Origin: Pseudolachnospira sp051055405
Lineage (GTDB): Bacteria; Bacillota; Clostridia; Lachnospirales; Lachnospiraceae
DNA: 64,000 bases
Reading direction: 5' to 3'
NCBI RefSeq assembly: GCF_051055405.1
Contig: NZ_CP167068.1
Span: 2,046,001-2,110,000 of the forward strand
Positions 23,782 through 31,624 of this stretch are shown here, in pieces. Both the position numbers and the translations under genes were made by a program. Within the stretch, counting starts at the first letter, position 1; each line of letters begins with the position of its first letter. Under the pieces are notes generated by a model, which worked only from the letters and a program-made list of their open reading frames with translations, searched no databases and was not told the DNA's origin.

Positions 23782-24621
23782 TTACCTCAAATTCTTTTTC
23801 TTAAAAATAAATATTCCGCAGCATGTTGTCAAAAACGTGATAACAACTGATGATATTATCATACGGATGGGATGAACGATTTCCAACTGCCACATTCTCA
23901 ATCCTTGTCCCGTAGGTAAAAAATCCAGAATAAAGTCATAAACTTTACGCATTGCACCACTGACATAATTCGGATTCGGGGATGGTTCAGACATTTCCAT
24001 TCCATTTAAGGTTATCTGAACACCGCTTATTGTTTCTGGTTGGCTAAGACCGCTATATAACATGCTTGTAAAAATAAGAAGCCCTAAAATCAACAGCATA
24101 GAAATCACAACAATATAGGCCTTATTTGTAACTGTCATACAAATAAATGTACAGATTCCAGAAAAAGCCATTACGAACATAACCGCAATCAATAAATATA
24201 AAAACAGCTCCGAAACATTCATTTTCCATACACCGAGAGTAGGAATAGCAACTAATGCGCCTACCAGCCACACCAGCATTATGAACAAGGTTGCTGTAAT
24301 CGTAGTAATCAGACTGGCAATATAAACATCCGTTTTTGTATGACCGACTACAATTTTATTCCGGATTGTCCCATCACTATATTCCGTACCAAAAAACAAA
24401 CTGCTAAACAGTGCGCAAAACATACCGATTGACACTGCAAAGTGGAAATAATATTCTTCCATACTGTAATTGTATTCTGCCATATCAACAGTTGCCTGTC
24501 TGCAGCCATTCAGCATATATACAACCGAATAAATCAACATCGTTCCCATACAAATCCAAAAGATTTTATCTCTCCAGAGACGAGAAAAATTAGCGGATAA
24601 CAACTTACGCATTTTTTCCAC
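23782..24621 (-). CDS. ABC-2 type transporter permease (peptide/antibiotic resistance type)
   Basis: A 279-residue permease with about six membrane segments (for example IFWICMGTMLIYSVVYML, FAVSIGMFCALFSSLFFG, VVISMLLILGLLIFTSML, MIISSVVITFLTTCCGIF). The motif GTEYSDGTIRNKIV is common in BcrB/EcsB/lantibiotic-immunity type permeases. It overlaps the ATPase gene by 17 bases and is 7 bases from the kinase gene, so all are co-translated. Substrate unknown. Confidence 0.85.
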   Translation of the reverse strand: MEKMRKLLSANFSRLWRDKIFWICMGTMLIYSVVYMLNGCRQATVDMAEYNYSMEEYYFHFAVSIGMFCALFSSLFFGTEYSDGTIRNKIVVGHTKTDVYIASLITTITATLFIMLVWLVGALVAIPTLGVWKMNVSELFLYLLIAVMFVMAFSGICTFICMTVTNKAYIVVISMLLILGLLIFTSMLYSGLSQPETISGVQITLNGMEMSEPSPNPNYVSGAMRKVYDFILDFLPTGQGLRMWQLEIVHPIRMIISSVVITFLTTCCGIFIFKKKNLR

Positions 24622-25519
24622 CTCCTATGAGGCTGACATAGTAACTCTCAAGACTTTCATCACGCTCCTGCATGGAAATAACTTCACAATTTTCTTTTGC
24701 CAATGCAGCAGTTAAGCGAGATATATTAACCTTTGCATATACATCCGCCGTTTGGTCTGTTATGATTGCATAATCAATCTTCATTCCGTCAAGGACGCGG
24801 GCAAGAGCCTTCGTATCACTGACTTCCATACGGACACATTTCTTGCAAGCATCTTCTAACTCTTTCGCGCTCATTTCTTTTACAAGGCGTCCGCTATCAA
24901 TAAAACCATAATATGTCGCCAACTTGGAAAGTTCATCGAGGATATGACTGGAAATCAATACTGTAATCTGTTGTTCCCGATTGAGCTTTAATATCAATTC
25001 CCTAATTTCAATGATTCCCTGTGGGTCAAGACCGTTGACAGGTTCGTCTAATACCAAGAAATCAGGGTCGCCTACAAGGGCTATTGCAATGCCCAATCTT
25101 TGCCGCATACCTAAAGAAAAGTTTTTTGCTTTCTTCTTCCCCGTATCATCAAGCCCTACTAATTTCAAAATCTCCGACAGCCCCTCAAAAGACGGCAGCC
25201 CTAAAATACGGTACTGCTGTTTCAGATTATTCTCGGCAGTCATATCAAGATAAATAGACGGAGTTTCTACAACAGCCCCCATCCTTCTTCTGGACTTTGT
25301 AATATCCTTATCCGTATTTTTCCTTCCGTAAAGTGTATAATCGCCGGATGTAGGCTCCTGCAGCCCACAAATCAGACGGATAAGAGTTGTTTTGCCAGCG
25401 CCGTTTTTCCCTACAAAGCCATAGATTGCTCCTTTGGGAACATTCATAGACAGTCCGTTTAATGCTTTAAAATCTTTGTATTTTTTACATAAAGCATTGG
25501 TTCTGAGAACATAATCCAT
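24605..25519 (-). CDS. ABC transporter ATP-binding protein (BcrA/lantibiotic-protection type)
   Basis: A 304-residue ATPase: Walker A GKNGAGKTT, signature NFSLGMRQR, Walker B FLVLDEPVNGLDPQG, H-loop in LISSHILDEL, and an about 90-residue C-terminal extension typical of drug/peptide exporters. The ATG at 25519 has AAGGAGG about 9 bases upstream. Pairs with the overlapping permease gene. Expression is probably driven by the adjacent response regulator through the GTAAAG direct repeats just upstream. Confidence 0.9.
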   Translation of the reverse strand: MDYVLRTNALCKKYKDFKALNGLSMNVPKGAIYGFVGKNGAGKTTLIRLICGLQEPTSGDYTLYGRKNTDKDITKSRRRMGAVVETPSIYLDMTAENNLKQQYRILGLPSFEGLSEILKLVGLDDTGKKKAKNFSLGMRQRLGIAIALVGDPDFLVLDEPVNGLDPQGIIEIRELILKLNREQQITVLISSHILDELSKLATYYGFIDSGRLVKEMSAKELEDACKKCVRMEVSDTKALARVLDGMKIDYAIITDQTADVYAKVNISRLTAALAKENCEVISMQERDESLESYYVSLIGGGKNA

Positions 25520-25551
25520 ACAACTATAACCTCCTTGTTTCATGTATTGGC

Positions 25552-25608
25552 ATTATAGCTGCAAATAGTAAAGAAAACGGTAAAGAGAACCGTAAAGAAA
25601 CAGTAAAG
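25552..25608 (-). promoter_or_regulatory. ABC promoter with four phased GTAAAG repeats
   Basis: GTAAAG occurs at 25568, 25580, 25592 and 25603 (12, 12 and 11 bases apart, about one helical turn), immediately upstream of a TATAAT (complement of 25552-25557) for the ABC genes. On the minus strand these read CTTTAC direct repeats replacing a normal -35. Such phased direct repeats are typical sites for OmpR-family regulators acting as activators. Confidence 0.7.
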
Positions 25609-25610
25609 AT

Positions 25611-26276
25611 TTATTCTGCCCTCATTTTAAAACCAATCCCCCAGACCGCTTCAATGTAGTCTTTGTTGTTCACATCCCGCATCTTCTTCCTTAAATTGCT
25701 GATGTGCATTTTCAATGAACTTTCTGTGCAATCTGGCGTATCTTCACTGATACGGTCTAACAACAGCGATTTCGTAACAACCTGTGTCGGATTTTGCATC
25801 AGCAATTTTAAAATGGCATATTCTGTTCTTGTCAATTTTATTTCCATATTGTTAATCTTTACAATATGAGTATTTGTGTTAAGGACAATATCTAAAAATG
25901 TTAATTCTGGAGAAACAAACATCCTTTCCGCATTTCTGAGATGTGCGGAAATTCTGGCTAAAAGCTCCCGCATGCTAAACGGCTTCGTCACATAATCAAC
26001 CGCACCGCCAAGCAGCACATTAACTTTATTATCAATATCAACTTTAGCGCTCACCACGATAACAGGTATTCCCTTTATTTTCGGAAGGACATCTTCCCCA
26101 TCCAATCCCGGCAGCATTAAGTCCAATAATACAAGGTCTGGTTTTGATTTAGATAACACGAATAATGCTTCTGTTCCAGAATACGCACGGGAGATTTCAT
26201 ATCCTTCTTTTGAAAGAGCTTCTTCAAGCACATTTCCGATATGTATGTCGTCATCAATAATTAAAATTCTTTTCAT
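25611..26276 (-). CDS. OmpR-family response regulator
   Basis: A 221-residue two-component regulator. Receiver domain residues 1-115 with the phospho-accepting Asp in LVLLDLMLPG (about residue 51), acidic pair near the start (IDDDIH) and the conserved Lys in VTKPFS. The C-terminal winged helix (TRTEYAILKLLMQN, LRKKMRDVNNKDYIEAVWGIGFKM) is of PhoB/OmpR type. Partner kinase is the last gene of the cluster. The direct repeats just past its stop, upstream of the ABC genes, are its likely targets. Confidence 0.93.
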   Translation of the reverse strand: MKRILIIDDDIHIGNVLEEALSKEGYEISRAYSGTEALFVLSKSKPDLVLLDLMLPGLDGEDVLPKIKGIPVIVVSAKVDIDNKVNVLLGGAVDYVTKPFSMRELLARISAHLRNAERMFVSPELTFLDIVLNTNTHIVKINNMEIKLTRTEYAILKLLMQNPTQVVTKSLLLDRISEDTPDCTESSLKMHISNLRKKMRDVNNKDYIEAVWGIGFKMRAE

Positions 26277-26374
26277 GGCTCATCAACTCCGTCTTGCTTT
26301 TTGTCTGCTTTATATCTGCCATCAGCCAAAGGATGGATCATTTCCTCTTTTCCTTTCCAGCTGTTTCCCTCCTG

Positions 26375-27289
26375 TTATGATTCCTTCCCCGAAAACGGCG
26401 GAATAAAACTCTCTGACGCAGTCTCCCCTTCCTGGATAAAACCATTCTCCACGCCGATCTCCAAAGCAAAATCCACCACTTTCTGGTATTCCCGGCGGGT
26501 CACTTTCCGATTTAGTTCCGGATACTCCTTTACCCATTCCATCGGCGTATACTGATTCATCACGCTGATAAAAATTTTATTTCCATAGGTCTCAAAGAGA
26601 TAGCGGATCACATCCTTGGAGTCTTTCGTATGGCCTGGAAGAATCAAGTGGCGGACAATTACCCCTTTTTTGATATACCCATCCTCATCAAAAACGCATT
26701 CTCCCGTTTGCCGTACCATCTCCCCCAGCGCCCGCTTCGCTATGTCTGGATATGCTTTCGCATGGGAATAAGTCCCGGCAAGCTCTCTGTCCATATATTT
26801 GAAATCCGGCAGATAGACATCGATCAATCCATCCCAAAGCCGCAGCGTTTCTACTTTTTCATAGCCGCTCGTATTGCAGATAACCGGCAGAGAAAGGCCG
26901 CTATTTCTAGCGGCCTTTAATGCTCTGGCAACTGGTTCGGCAAAGTGCCCCGGCGTCACCAAATTAATATTGGCAGCGCCCTTTTCTTTTAACTGAAAAA
27001 ATATTTCGACCAGTTCTTCTACAGTGACTTCCCAGCCAATACGGTCGCAGGCAATCACATGATTTTGACAAAATACACACTGGAGCGAACAGCCAGTGAA
27101 AAATACGGTTCCAGACCCCTTCTCTCCGGAGATACAGGGTTCTTCCCACATATGCAGGTCTGCACGGGCAATTTTCATCTTGTCCGTCATTCCACAGAAC
27201 CCGCGCTCTCCCGCCGCCCGGTTTACATGACACTCCCGCGGACAAAGGACGCAGTCTTCCAGTCGATTTTTCTTATCTTCTTCCTGCAC
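26375..27289 (-). CDS. Radical SAM protein, PflA-like (COG1313)
   Basis: A 304-residue radical-SAM enzyme. The SAM-cluster motif C-x3-C-x2-C is CSLQCVFC in FTGCSLQCVFCQN, and an extra N-terminal four-cysteine region (CVLCPRECH .. GFCG) marks the COG1313 (PflX-type) group related to pyruvate-formate-lyase activators. The target protein is unknown; the group may introduce glycyl radicals or act on other substrates. The GTG start at 27289 is 12 bases past the tyrS stop, so it is read from the tyrS transcript. Confidence 0.85.
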   Translation of the reverse strand: MQEEDKKNRLEDCVLCPRECHVNRAAGERGFCGMTDKMKIARADLHMWEEPCISGEKGSGTVFFTGCSLQCVFCQNHVIACDRIGWEVTVEELVEIFFQLKEKGAANINLVTPGHFAEPVARALKAARNSGLSLPVICNTSGYEKVETLRLWDGLIDVYLPDFKYMDRELAGTYSHAKAYPDIAKRALGEMVRQTGECVFDEDGYIKKGVIVRHLILPGHTKDSKDVIRYLFETYGNKIFISVMNQYTPMEWVKEYPELNRKVTRREYQKVVDFALEIGVENGFIQEGETASESFIPPFSGKES

Positions 27290-27301
27290 CTTTGACCATC
27301 C

Positions 27302-28528
27302 TTACGCTTTGTAGATTACTTTGCGGAAATTTTTCTTTCCCTTTTTCACCATAATTCCGTCTTTCAGCTCGTCCGCAGTGAAGGCTTTCCGGATATCCAG
27401 GATCTTCTCTCCTTCTACCGTTACGCCGCCCTGCTCTACGGCTCTCCTAGCTTCCGATTTCGTAGGCACCAACTCCGCCTTTTGCAACATCGCCAAAATA
27501 TCAATAGTTCCATCTACCAGATCTTCCGCTCCCAGCTCAGTGGTCGGAATATTGGCGGCGTCCCCGCCGCCTACAAACAAAGCCTTGGCAGCGCTTTCCG
27601 CTTTCTTTGCTTCCTCCTCGCCATGAACCAAGCTGGTCAGTGAGAATGCCAGAATCTCTTTGGCTGTATTCAACTGGCTTCCCTCCCAGCGATCCATCTC
27701 GTCGATCTGCTCCAAAGGCAGGAAGGTCAGCATCCGCAGGCATTTCAATACATCGGCATCCGCAACATTTCTCCAATATTGATAAAACTCATAAGGAGTG
27801 GTTTTATTGGGATCCAGCCAAACAGCCCCTGACTGAGTTTTACCCATTTTTTTGCCCTCGGAATTTAAAAGCAGGGTGATGGTCATGGCATAGGCGTCTT
27901 TTCCCAGTTTGCGGCGAATCAATTCGGTGCCTCCCAGCATGTTGCTCCACTGATCGTCGCCGCCAAACTGCATGTTGCATCCATATTTCTGGTAAAGAGC
28001 ATAGAAATCATAGCTCTGCATGATCATATAGTTAAACTCTAAAAAGCTCAATCCCTTTTCCATCCGCTGCTTGTAACATTCCGCCGTCAGCATCCGGTTC
28101 ACACTAAAGCAGGCGCCGACCTCCCGGAGAAGTTCCACATAATTCAGATCTAACAGCCAATCCGCGTTATTTACCATCAGCGCTTTTCCTTCGGAAAAGT
28201 CGATAAAGCGGCTCATCTGCTTTTTAAAGCATTCGCAGTTGTGTTGGATGGTCTCCACCGTCATCATCTGGCGCATATCGGTCCGACCAGACGGGTCTCC
28301 GACCATACCGGTACCGCCGCCGATCAGGGCAATGGGACGGTTTCCCGCCTCCTGCAGCCGTTTCATCAGGCAAAGCGCCATAAAGTGGCCGACGTGGAGG
28401 CTGTCGGCCGTCGGGTCAAAGCCGATGTAAAAGGTCGCCTTTCCATTGTTCACCAATTCACGGATTTCTGTTTCATCTGTGACCTGGGCGATCAGGCCAC
28501 GGGCTTGCAGTTCTTCATAAATTTTCAT
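27302..28528 (-). CDS. tyrS: Tyrosyl-tRNA synthetase
   Basis: A 408-residue class I aminoacyl-tRNA synthetase charging tRNA-Tyr. It shows the HIGH signature as HVGH (DSLHVGHFMAL), the tyrosine-binding MQSYDFY region, GGDDQW, KMSKS as KMGKT, and a C-terminal S4 RNA-binding domain (TKSEARRAVEQGGV). Start ATG 28528 with AGGAG upstream. Its T-box leader ends about 650 bases upstream, separated by a repeat array. Confidence 0.97.
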   Translation of the reverse strand: MKIYEELQARGLIAQVTDETEIRELVNNGKATFYIGFDPTADSLHVGHFMALCLMKRLQEAGNRPIALIGGGTGMVGDPSGRTDMRQMMTVETIQHNCECFKKQMSRFIDFSEGKALMVNNADWLLDLNYVELLREVGACFSVNRMLTAECYKQRMEKGLSFLEFNYMIMQSYDFYALYQKYGCNMQFGGDDQWSNMLGGTELIRRKLGKDAYAMTITLLLNSEGKKMGKTQSGAVWLDPNKTTPYEFYQYWRNVADADVLKCLRMLTFLPLEQIDEMDRWEGSQLNTAKEILAFSLTSLVHGEEEAKKAESAAKALFVGGGDAANIPTTELGAEDLVDGTIDILAMLQKAELVPTKSEARRAVEQGGVTVEGEKILDIRKAFTADELKDGIMVKKGKKNFRKVIYKA

Positions 28529-28726
28529 CTTCTCATTCTCCTATTTTTTCCTTAAAAAAGAATTTCGCTCTGCGAAATTCTCGCGCCGAGCGTGGCCACC
28601 ATCGGCGGCATCTTCCTTTCACGCTCGTGCGCATCCCTAGCGGAGCGCTTTCTTACTATGAAAGCCGATTGCTTCGTCCTTCGGACTTTCGCAATCTCCT
28701 CTTTCATTTTCTGCCTCCTTCGGCTT

Positions 28727-28798
28727 CCTTTTTATGAAAGCCGATTGCTTCCTTTTTATGAAAGCCGATTGCTTCCTTTTTATGAAAGCCGATTGCTT
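28727..28798. repeat. Three tandem 24-base repeats
   Basis: The unit CCTTTTTATGAAAGCCGATT+GCTT occurs three times without gap (28727-28750, 28751-28774, 28775-28798). The unit shares ATGAAAGCCGATTGCTT with the end of the larger element, so it looks like local amplification of its tail. Confidence 0.85.
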
Positions 28799-29112
28799 CG
28801 TCCTTCGGACTTTCGCAATCTCCTCCCCATATTCGCAATCCGGGCTAACGCCCTACTTGCTCATATGGGTCAGCCCGTCCGATACCCGTCCGGGGGCTTT
28901 CATCAAAAAAGAATTTCGCTCTGCGAAATTCTCGCGCCGAGCGTGGCCGCCATCGGCGGCATCTTCCTTTCACGCTCGTGCGCATCCCTAGCGGAGCGCT
29001 TTCTTACTATGAAAGCCGATTGCTTCGTCCTTCGGACTCCCGCAATCTCCTCCCCATATTCGCAATCCGGGCTAACGCCCTACTTGCTCATATGGGTCAG
29101 CCCGTCCGATAT

Positions 29113-29150
29113 CCGTATGAAGAGCCATGCAAGCATGTCTCTTCATACGG
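29113..29150. repeat. Nested palindromic insert in the second block
   Basis: CCGTATGAAGAG (29113-29124) and CTCTTCATACGG (29139-29150) form a perfect 12-base stem, with ATGC/GCAT pairing inside the loop. The palindrome interrupts a block that is continuous in the copy at 28826-28902, so it looks like an independent insertion. Confidence 0.7.
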
Positions 29151-29179
29151 CTGCCGTCCGGGGGCTTTCATAATAAATA

Positions 29180-29458
29180 AAAACCCCCGTCCTTCGGAAA
29201 GGACGAGGGTTGCGCTCGTGGTACCACCTTACTTCGCCGCCTGTTCACACAAACGGCCTTACTGAGTACATCGGATCTCTCCAAGATACTCCGGCGCTGT
29301 AACGCGCGCCCCGCGGCTCAGCCTACTTGATCTCCGTTCGGTGAGCAGCTCAAGGATGTATTCACAAAAATGGTCTCCCGCGCCTCTCATCCACCGACTG
29401 CTTTCTGTTGGTCCTGTTTTTGCTACTAGTTCCTATCATCGCTCTTTTATGCAGTTAT
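29180..29458 (-). ncRNA. T-box riboswitch leader (tyrosine) of tyrS
   Basis: On the minus strand the T-box sequence AAGGTGGTACCACG lies at 29217-29230, followed by a terminator (stem of 29184-29192 with 29201-29209, loop, then TTTTATT). In the Stem I region the sequence GAATACATCC presents UAC, a tyrosine codon, as the likely specifier. Uncharged tRNA-Tyr should bind and prevent termination, raising tyrS expression. Confidence 0.88.
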
Positions 29459-29464
29459 GAAGTC

Positions 29465-29492
29465 ATTATAACAGGCTTTTCTTATTTGTCAA
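29465..29492 (-). promoter_or_regulatory. Promoter of the tyrS T-box leader
   Basis: Minus strand TTGACA (complement of 29487-29492), 16 bases, TATAAT (complement of 29465-29470). Transcription would begin about 29458, at the start of the T-box leader. Confidence 0.8.
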
Positions 29493-29620
29493 GTTTTAAA
29501 AAACGCTTGACATAGAATTCTCTTTGCGGTAATACAAAGTCAGCTATATACAAAAAACATCCCCTGACCACCAAAGAACTTTTTTGATACGTCAGAGTAT
29601 GAACTCAAGGAGATATCAAA

Positions 29621-30538
29621 ATGATTATCAATACCGGAGGACGGACAGATACCGTTCAATATTACACCGATTGGCTGCTGCGCCGCTTTTCCGAGGGCTA
29701 TGTCCTGACTCGCAATCCGCTGTTTCCTCATAAGGTTAGCCGCTATGAACTGACTCCAGACAAGGTGGACTGCATTGTGTTCTGTTCCAAAAACTACAAG
29801 CCCATACTCCCCCGCCTCCATGAGATTACCGATCGCTTCAATACCTATTTTCACTATACGATCACCGCTTACGGCAAAGATATCGAGCCGGGCGTCCCCT
29901 CCATTGAGGAAAGTATCAAAACTCTAATTGAGCTGTCAGAACAAGTTGAACGAAAGCGTGTCGCCTGGAGATATGACTCCGTATTACTGACAAAAGAGTA
30001 CACGATCCAGCGACACTTAGAAACTTTTGAGCGCATGGCGCAGGTAATTGCTCCCTATATAGACCGCTGCATTTTTAGCTTTGTAGAAATGTATAAAAAG
30101 CTGGAAACCAATATGCCAGAGATTCTTCTGTTCTCCCAGCAAGATATGGATACTTTGGCTGAGGGATTTGGCGCAATTGCCCAAAAATATGGGTTTCCCA
30201 TTCAAACCTGCGGGACGAACGGCGATTTTACCCGCTATGGCATTCATTCCTCCGGCTGCATGACGTTGGACATTCTGGGTCATGCCAATGACATCATATT
30301 CAAAGATTTAAAACATAAGGGGATGCGGCAAGGCTGCCATTGTATAGAAAGTCGGGATATCGGGGCTTACGATACCTGCATGAACGGCTGCAAATACTGC
30401 TATGCCAATAAAAATCCTCGAAAAGCGTTTGAAAACTTTAAGTATCATGATCCAGCCTCTCCGCTGCTTCTTGGCGCCATAAAGCCAGAAGATACCATAA
30501 TTGAGGGAGTGCAGAAGTCTTTTAGAAAGGGAAATTGA
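29621..30538 (+). CDS. DUF1848 family protein
   Basis: A 305-residue protein of the DUF1848 family (MIINTGGRTDTVQYYTDWL, VDCIVFCSKN, YTITAYGKDIEPGVPS). The C-terminus carries a cysteine cluster GCHCIESRDIG and CMNGCKYCYANKNP; the C-x3-C-x2-C spacing resembles a radical-SAM cluster motif, unusually placed at the C-terminal end. Function unknown; Fe-S binding is inferred. ATG 29621 follows AAGGAGA. It stands alone, divergent from the tyrS leader. Confidence 0.85.
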   Translation: MIINTGGRTDTVQYYTDWLLRRFSEGYVLTRNPLFPHKVSRYELTPDKVDCIVFCSKNYKPILPRLHEITDRFNTYFHYTITAYGKDIEPGVPSIEESIKTLIELSEQVERKRVAWRYDSVLLTKEYTIQRHLETFERMAQVIAPYIDRCIFSFVEMYKKLETNMPEILLFSQQDMDTLAEGFGAIAQKYGFPIQTCGTNGDFTRYGIHSSGCMTLDILGHANDIIFKDLKHKGMRQGCHCIESRDIGAYDTCMNGCKYCYANKNPRKAFENFKYHDPASPLLLGAIKPEDTIIEGVQKSFRKGN

Positions 30539-30611
30539 CAATAGGGCTGATTGAAAAATCTGCAAGAAAATCCCCTGTCAAAAGAAACAAAATACAATAT
30601 TTACGCCCTTG

Positions 30612-31532
30612 TCAATGGAAGGTACCGCCCTGCAATAAAATAGAAAACAGCGGAATCGTTACGAGAGAAAGCAGAGTAGAAACACAAACCAACTTCGAAG
30701 CATACTCTGTATCCTGGTCGTACTTTTTCGCCAGCATCGCTGTAGTGCTTCCCGCCGGCATCGCCGCAGTGAGCACGGTCACGCCGACTGTCATTTTATC
30801 CGCCTGGAAGATATACAGAACCGCCAGAAAGAAAAAGGGCAAAGCCAACAGACGAATCAAGCTGTAATACAGAACCGACCAATCAAAAACCTTTCGCAGC
30901 TCTACTTTGCCCAAAATACATCCTACCATTATCATCGACAGGGACGTCGTACATCTGCTAAGTCCCAATGTCGTTTGTTCCAAAGCTGCCGGCAGGCTCC
31001 ACCCTGTCCCCATAAAGAGAAAGCCCAGAAAAACAGCTAAAATACATGGGTGCAAAGCTAATGTCCGCACCATCGACTTCCGATCGGTTTCTGTGAAAAG
31101 GGATAGTCCTGCCGTCCACATAGCCACACGAGTAGGGATCAGGGCGATCGACGCATACACCAGCGCCTCCGCCCCCATCACTGCCTCGATGATTGGAAGA
31201 CCGATAAATGCCGAATTCGTGCAGATAGTTGCATACTTCATCAAAAGAGCTCTGCCTCGTTCGAACCTTCTATACAAAAATCGATTCACGAAGAGGTAAC
31301 AAAACTGCATGGCCGTCGCTACAATCCCTACCACCGCTGTCTTTTTGATGAGCTCCGCCGTCATTTCAATGCTGAGAAAAGAACGGAAAATCGTGCATGG
31401 AAGAAGCACATATAAAATGATATCTACCATCTGTTTCTGGGTTGTATCATTCACCCAATTCTTTCTCGTCAGAAAAAAGCCAATGGCTACCAGCAAAAAA
31501 ATTTGTATCTGCAGATCAATAATCGTCTTCAT
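30612..31532 (-). CDS. AEC-family (auxin efflux carrier-like) transporter
   Basis: An about 306-residue membrane protein with roughly ten hydrophobic helices in the AEC pattern (IQIFLLVAIGFFLTRKNW, YVLLPCTIFRSFLS, ICTNSAFIGLPIIEAVMG, LTAAMPAGSTTAMLAKKYDQD). AEC carriers export or exchange organic acids (malate, auxin-like compounds); the substrate is unknown here. ATG 31532 is favoured by similarity, but its ribosome site (AAAAGGG) is too close; a GTG at 31562 is the alternative. No obvious operon partner. Confidence 0.82.
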   Translation of the reverse strand: MKTIIDLQIQIFLLVAIGFFLTRKNWVNDTTQKQMVDIILYVLLPCTIFRSFLSIEMTAELIKKTAVVGIVATAMQFCYLFVNRFLYRRFERGRALLMKYATICTNSAFIGLPIIEAVMGAEALVYASIALIPTRVAMWTAGLSLFTETDRKSMVRTLALHPCILAVFLGFLFMGTGWSLPAALEQTTLGLSRCTTSLSMIMVGCILGKVELRKVFDWSVLYYSLIRLLALPFFFLAVLYIFQADKMTVGVTVLTAAMPAGSTTAMLAKKYDQDTEYASKLVCVSTLLSLVTIPLFSILLQGGTFH

Positions 31533-31624
31533 CCCTTTTCGTAACCTGCCTCTTCTATCCACGCATCCGGCAGGCGCCTCCTATATTTTTCACTATAACA
31601 TAGGAACGAAAAGAAAGCCACTGC

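Larger units (their letters stand above)
28554..29172. repeat. Array of structured short repeats between tyrS and its T-box
   Basis: No gene is supported in this stretch. Two nearly identical copies of a roughly 110-base element (28554-28664 and 28904-29014) each contain a perfect hairpin GAATTTCGC-TCT-GCGAAATTC, a long stem CGAGCGTG/CACGCTCG, and end in ATGAAAG. They are followed by a duplicated CGATTGCTTCGTCCTTCGGA segment and by duplicated blocks (28826-28902; 29051-29171) with CCCATATTCGCAATCC. Related copies occur at 41965-42073 and, inverted and diverged, at 41229-41340. Open frames inside are repeat-derived. Confidence 0.85.

Noticed and set aside
28592..29173. Open frames within the repeat array downstream of the tyrS T-box
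   Set aside because: They consist of repeated peptides created by the repeats themselves (FYESRLLPFYESRLL type) and have no ribosome site or conserved domain.
30606..30625. Sixteen bases CCTTGTCAATGGAAGG shared with 47366-47381
   Set aside because: An exact 16-mer shared by two places is expected about once by chance in 64 kb, and one copy is inside a coding region; no further similarity flanks it.
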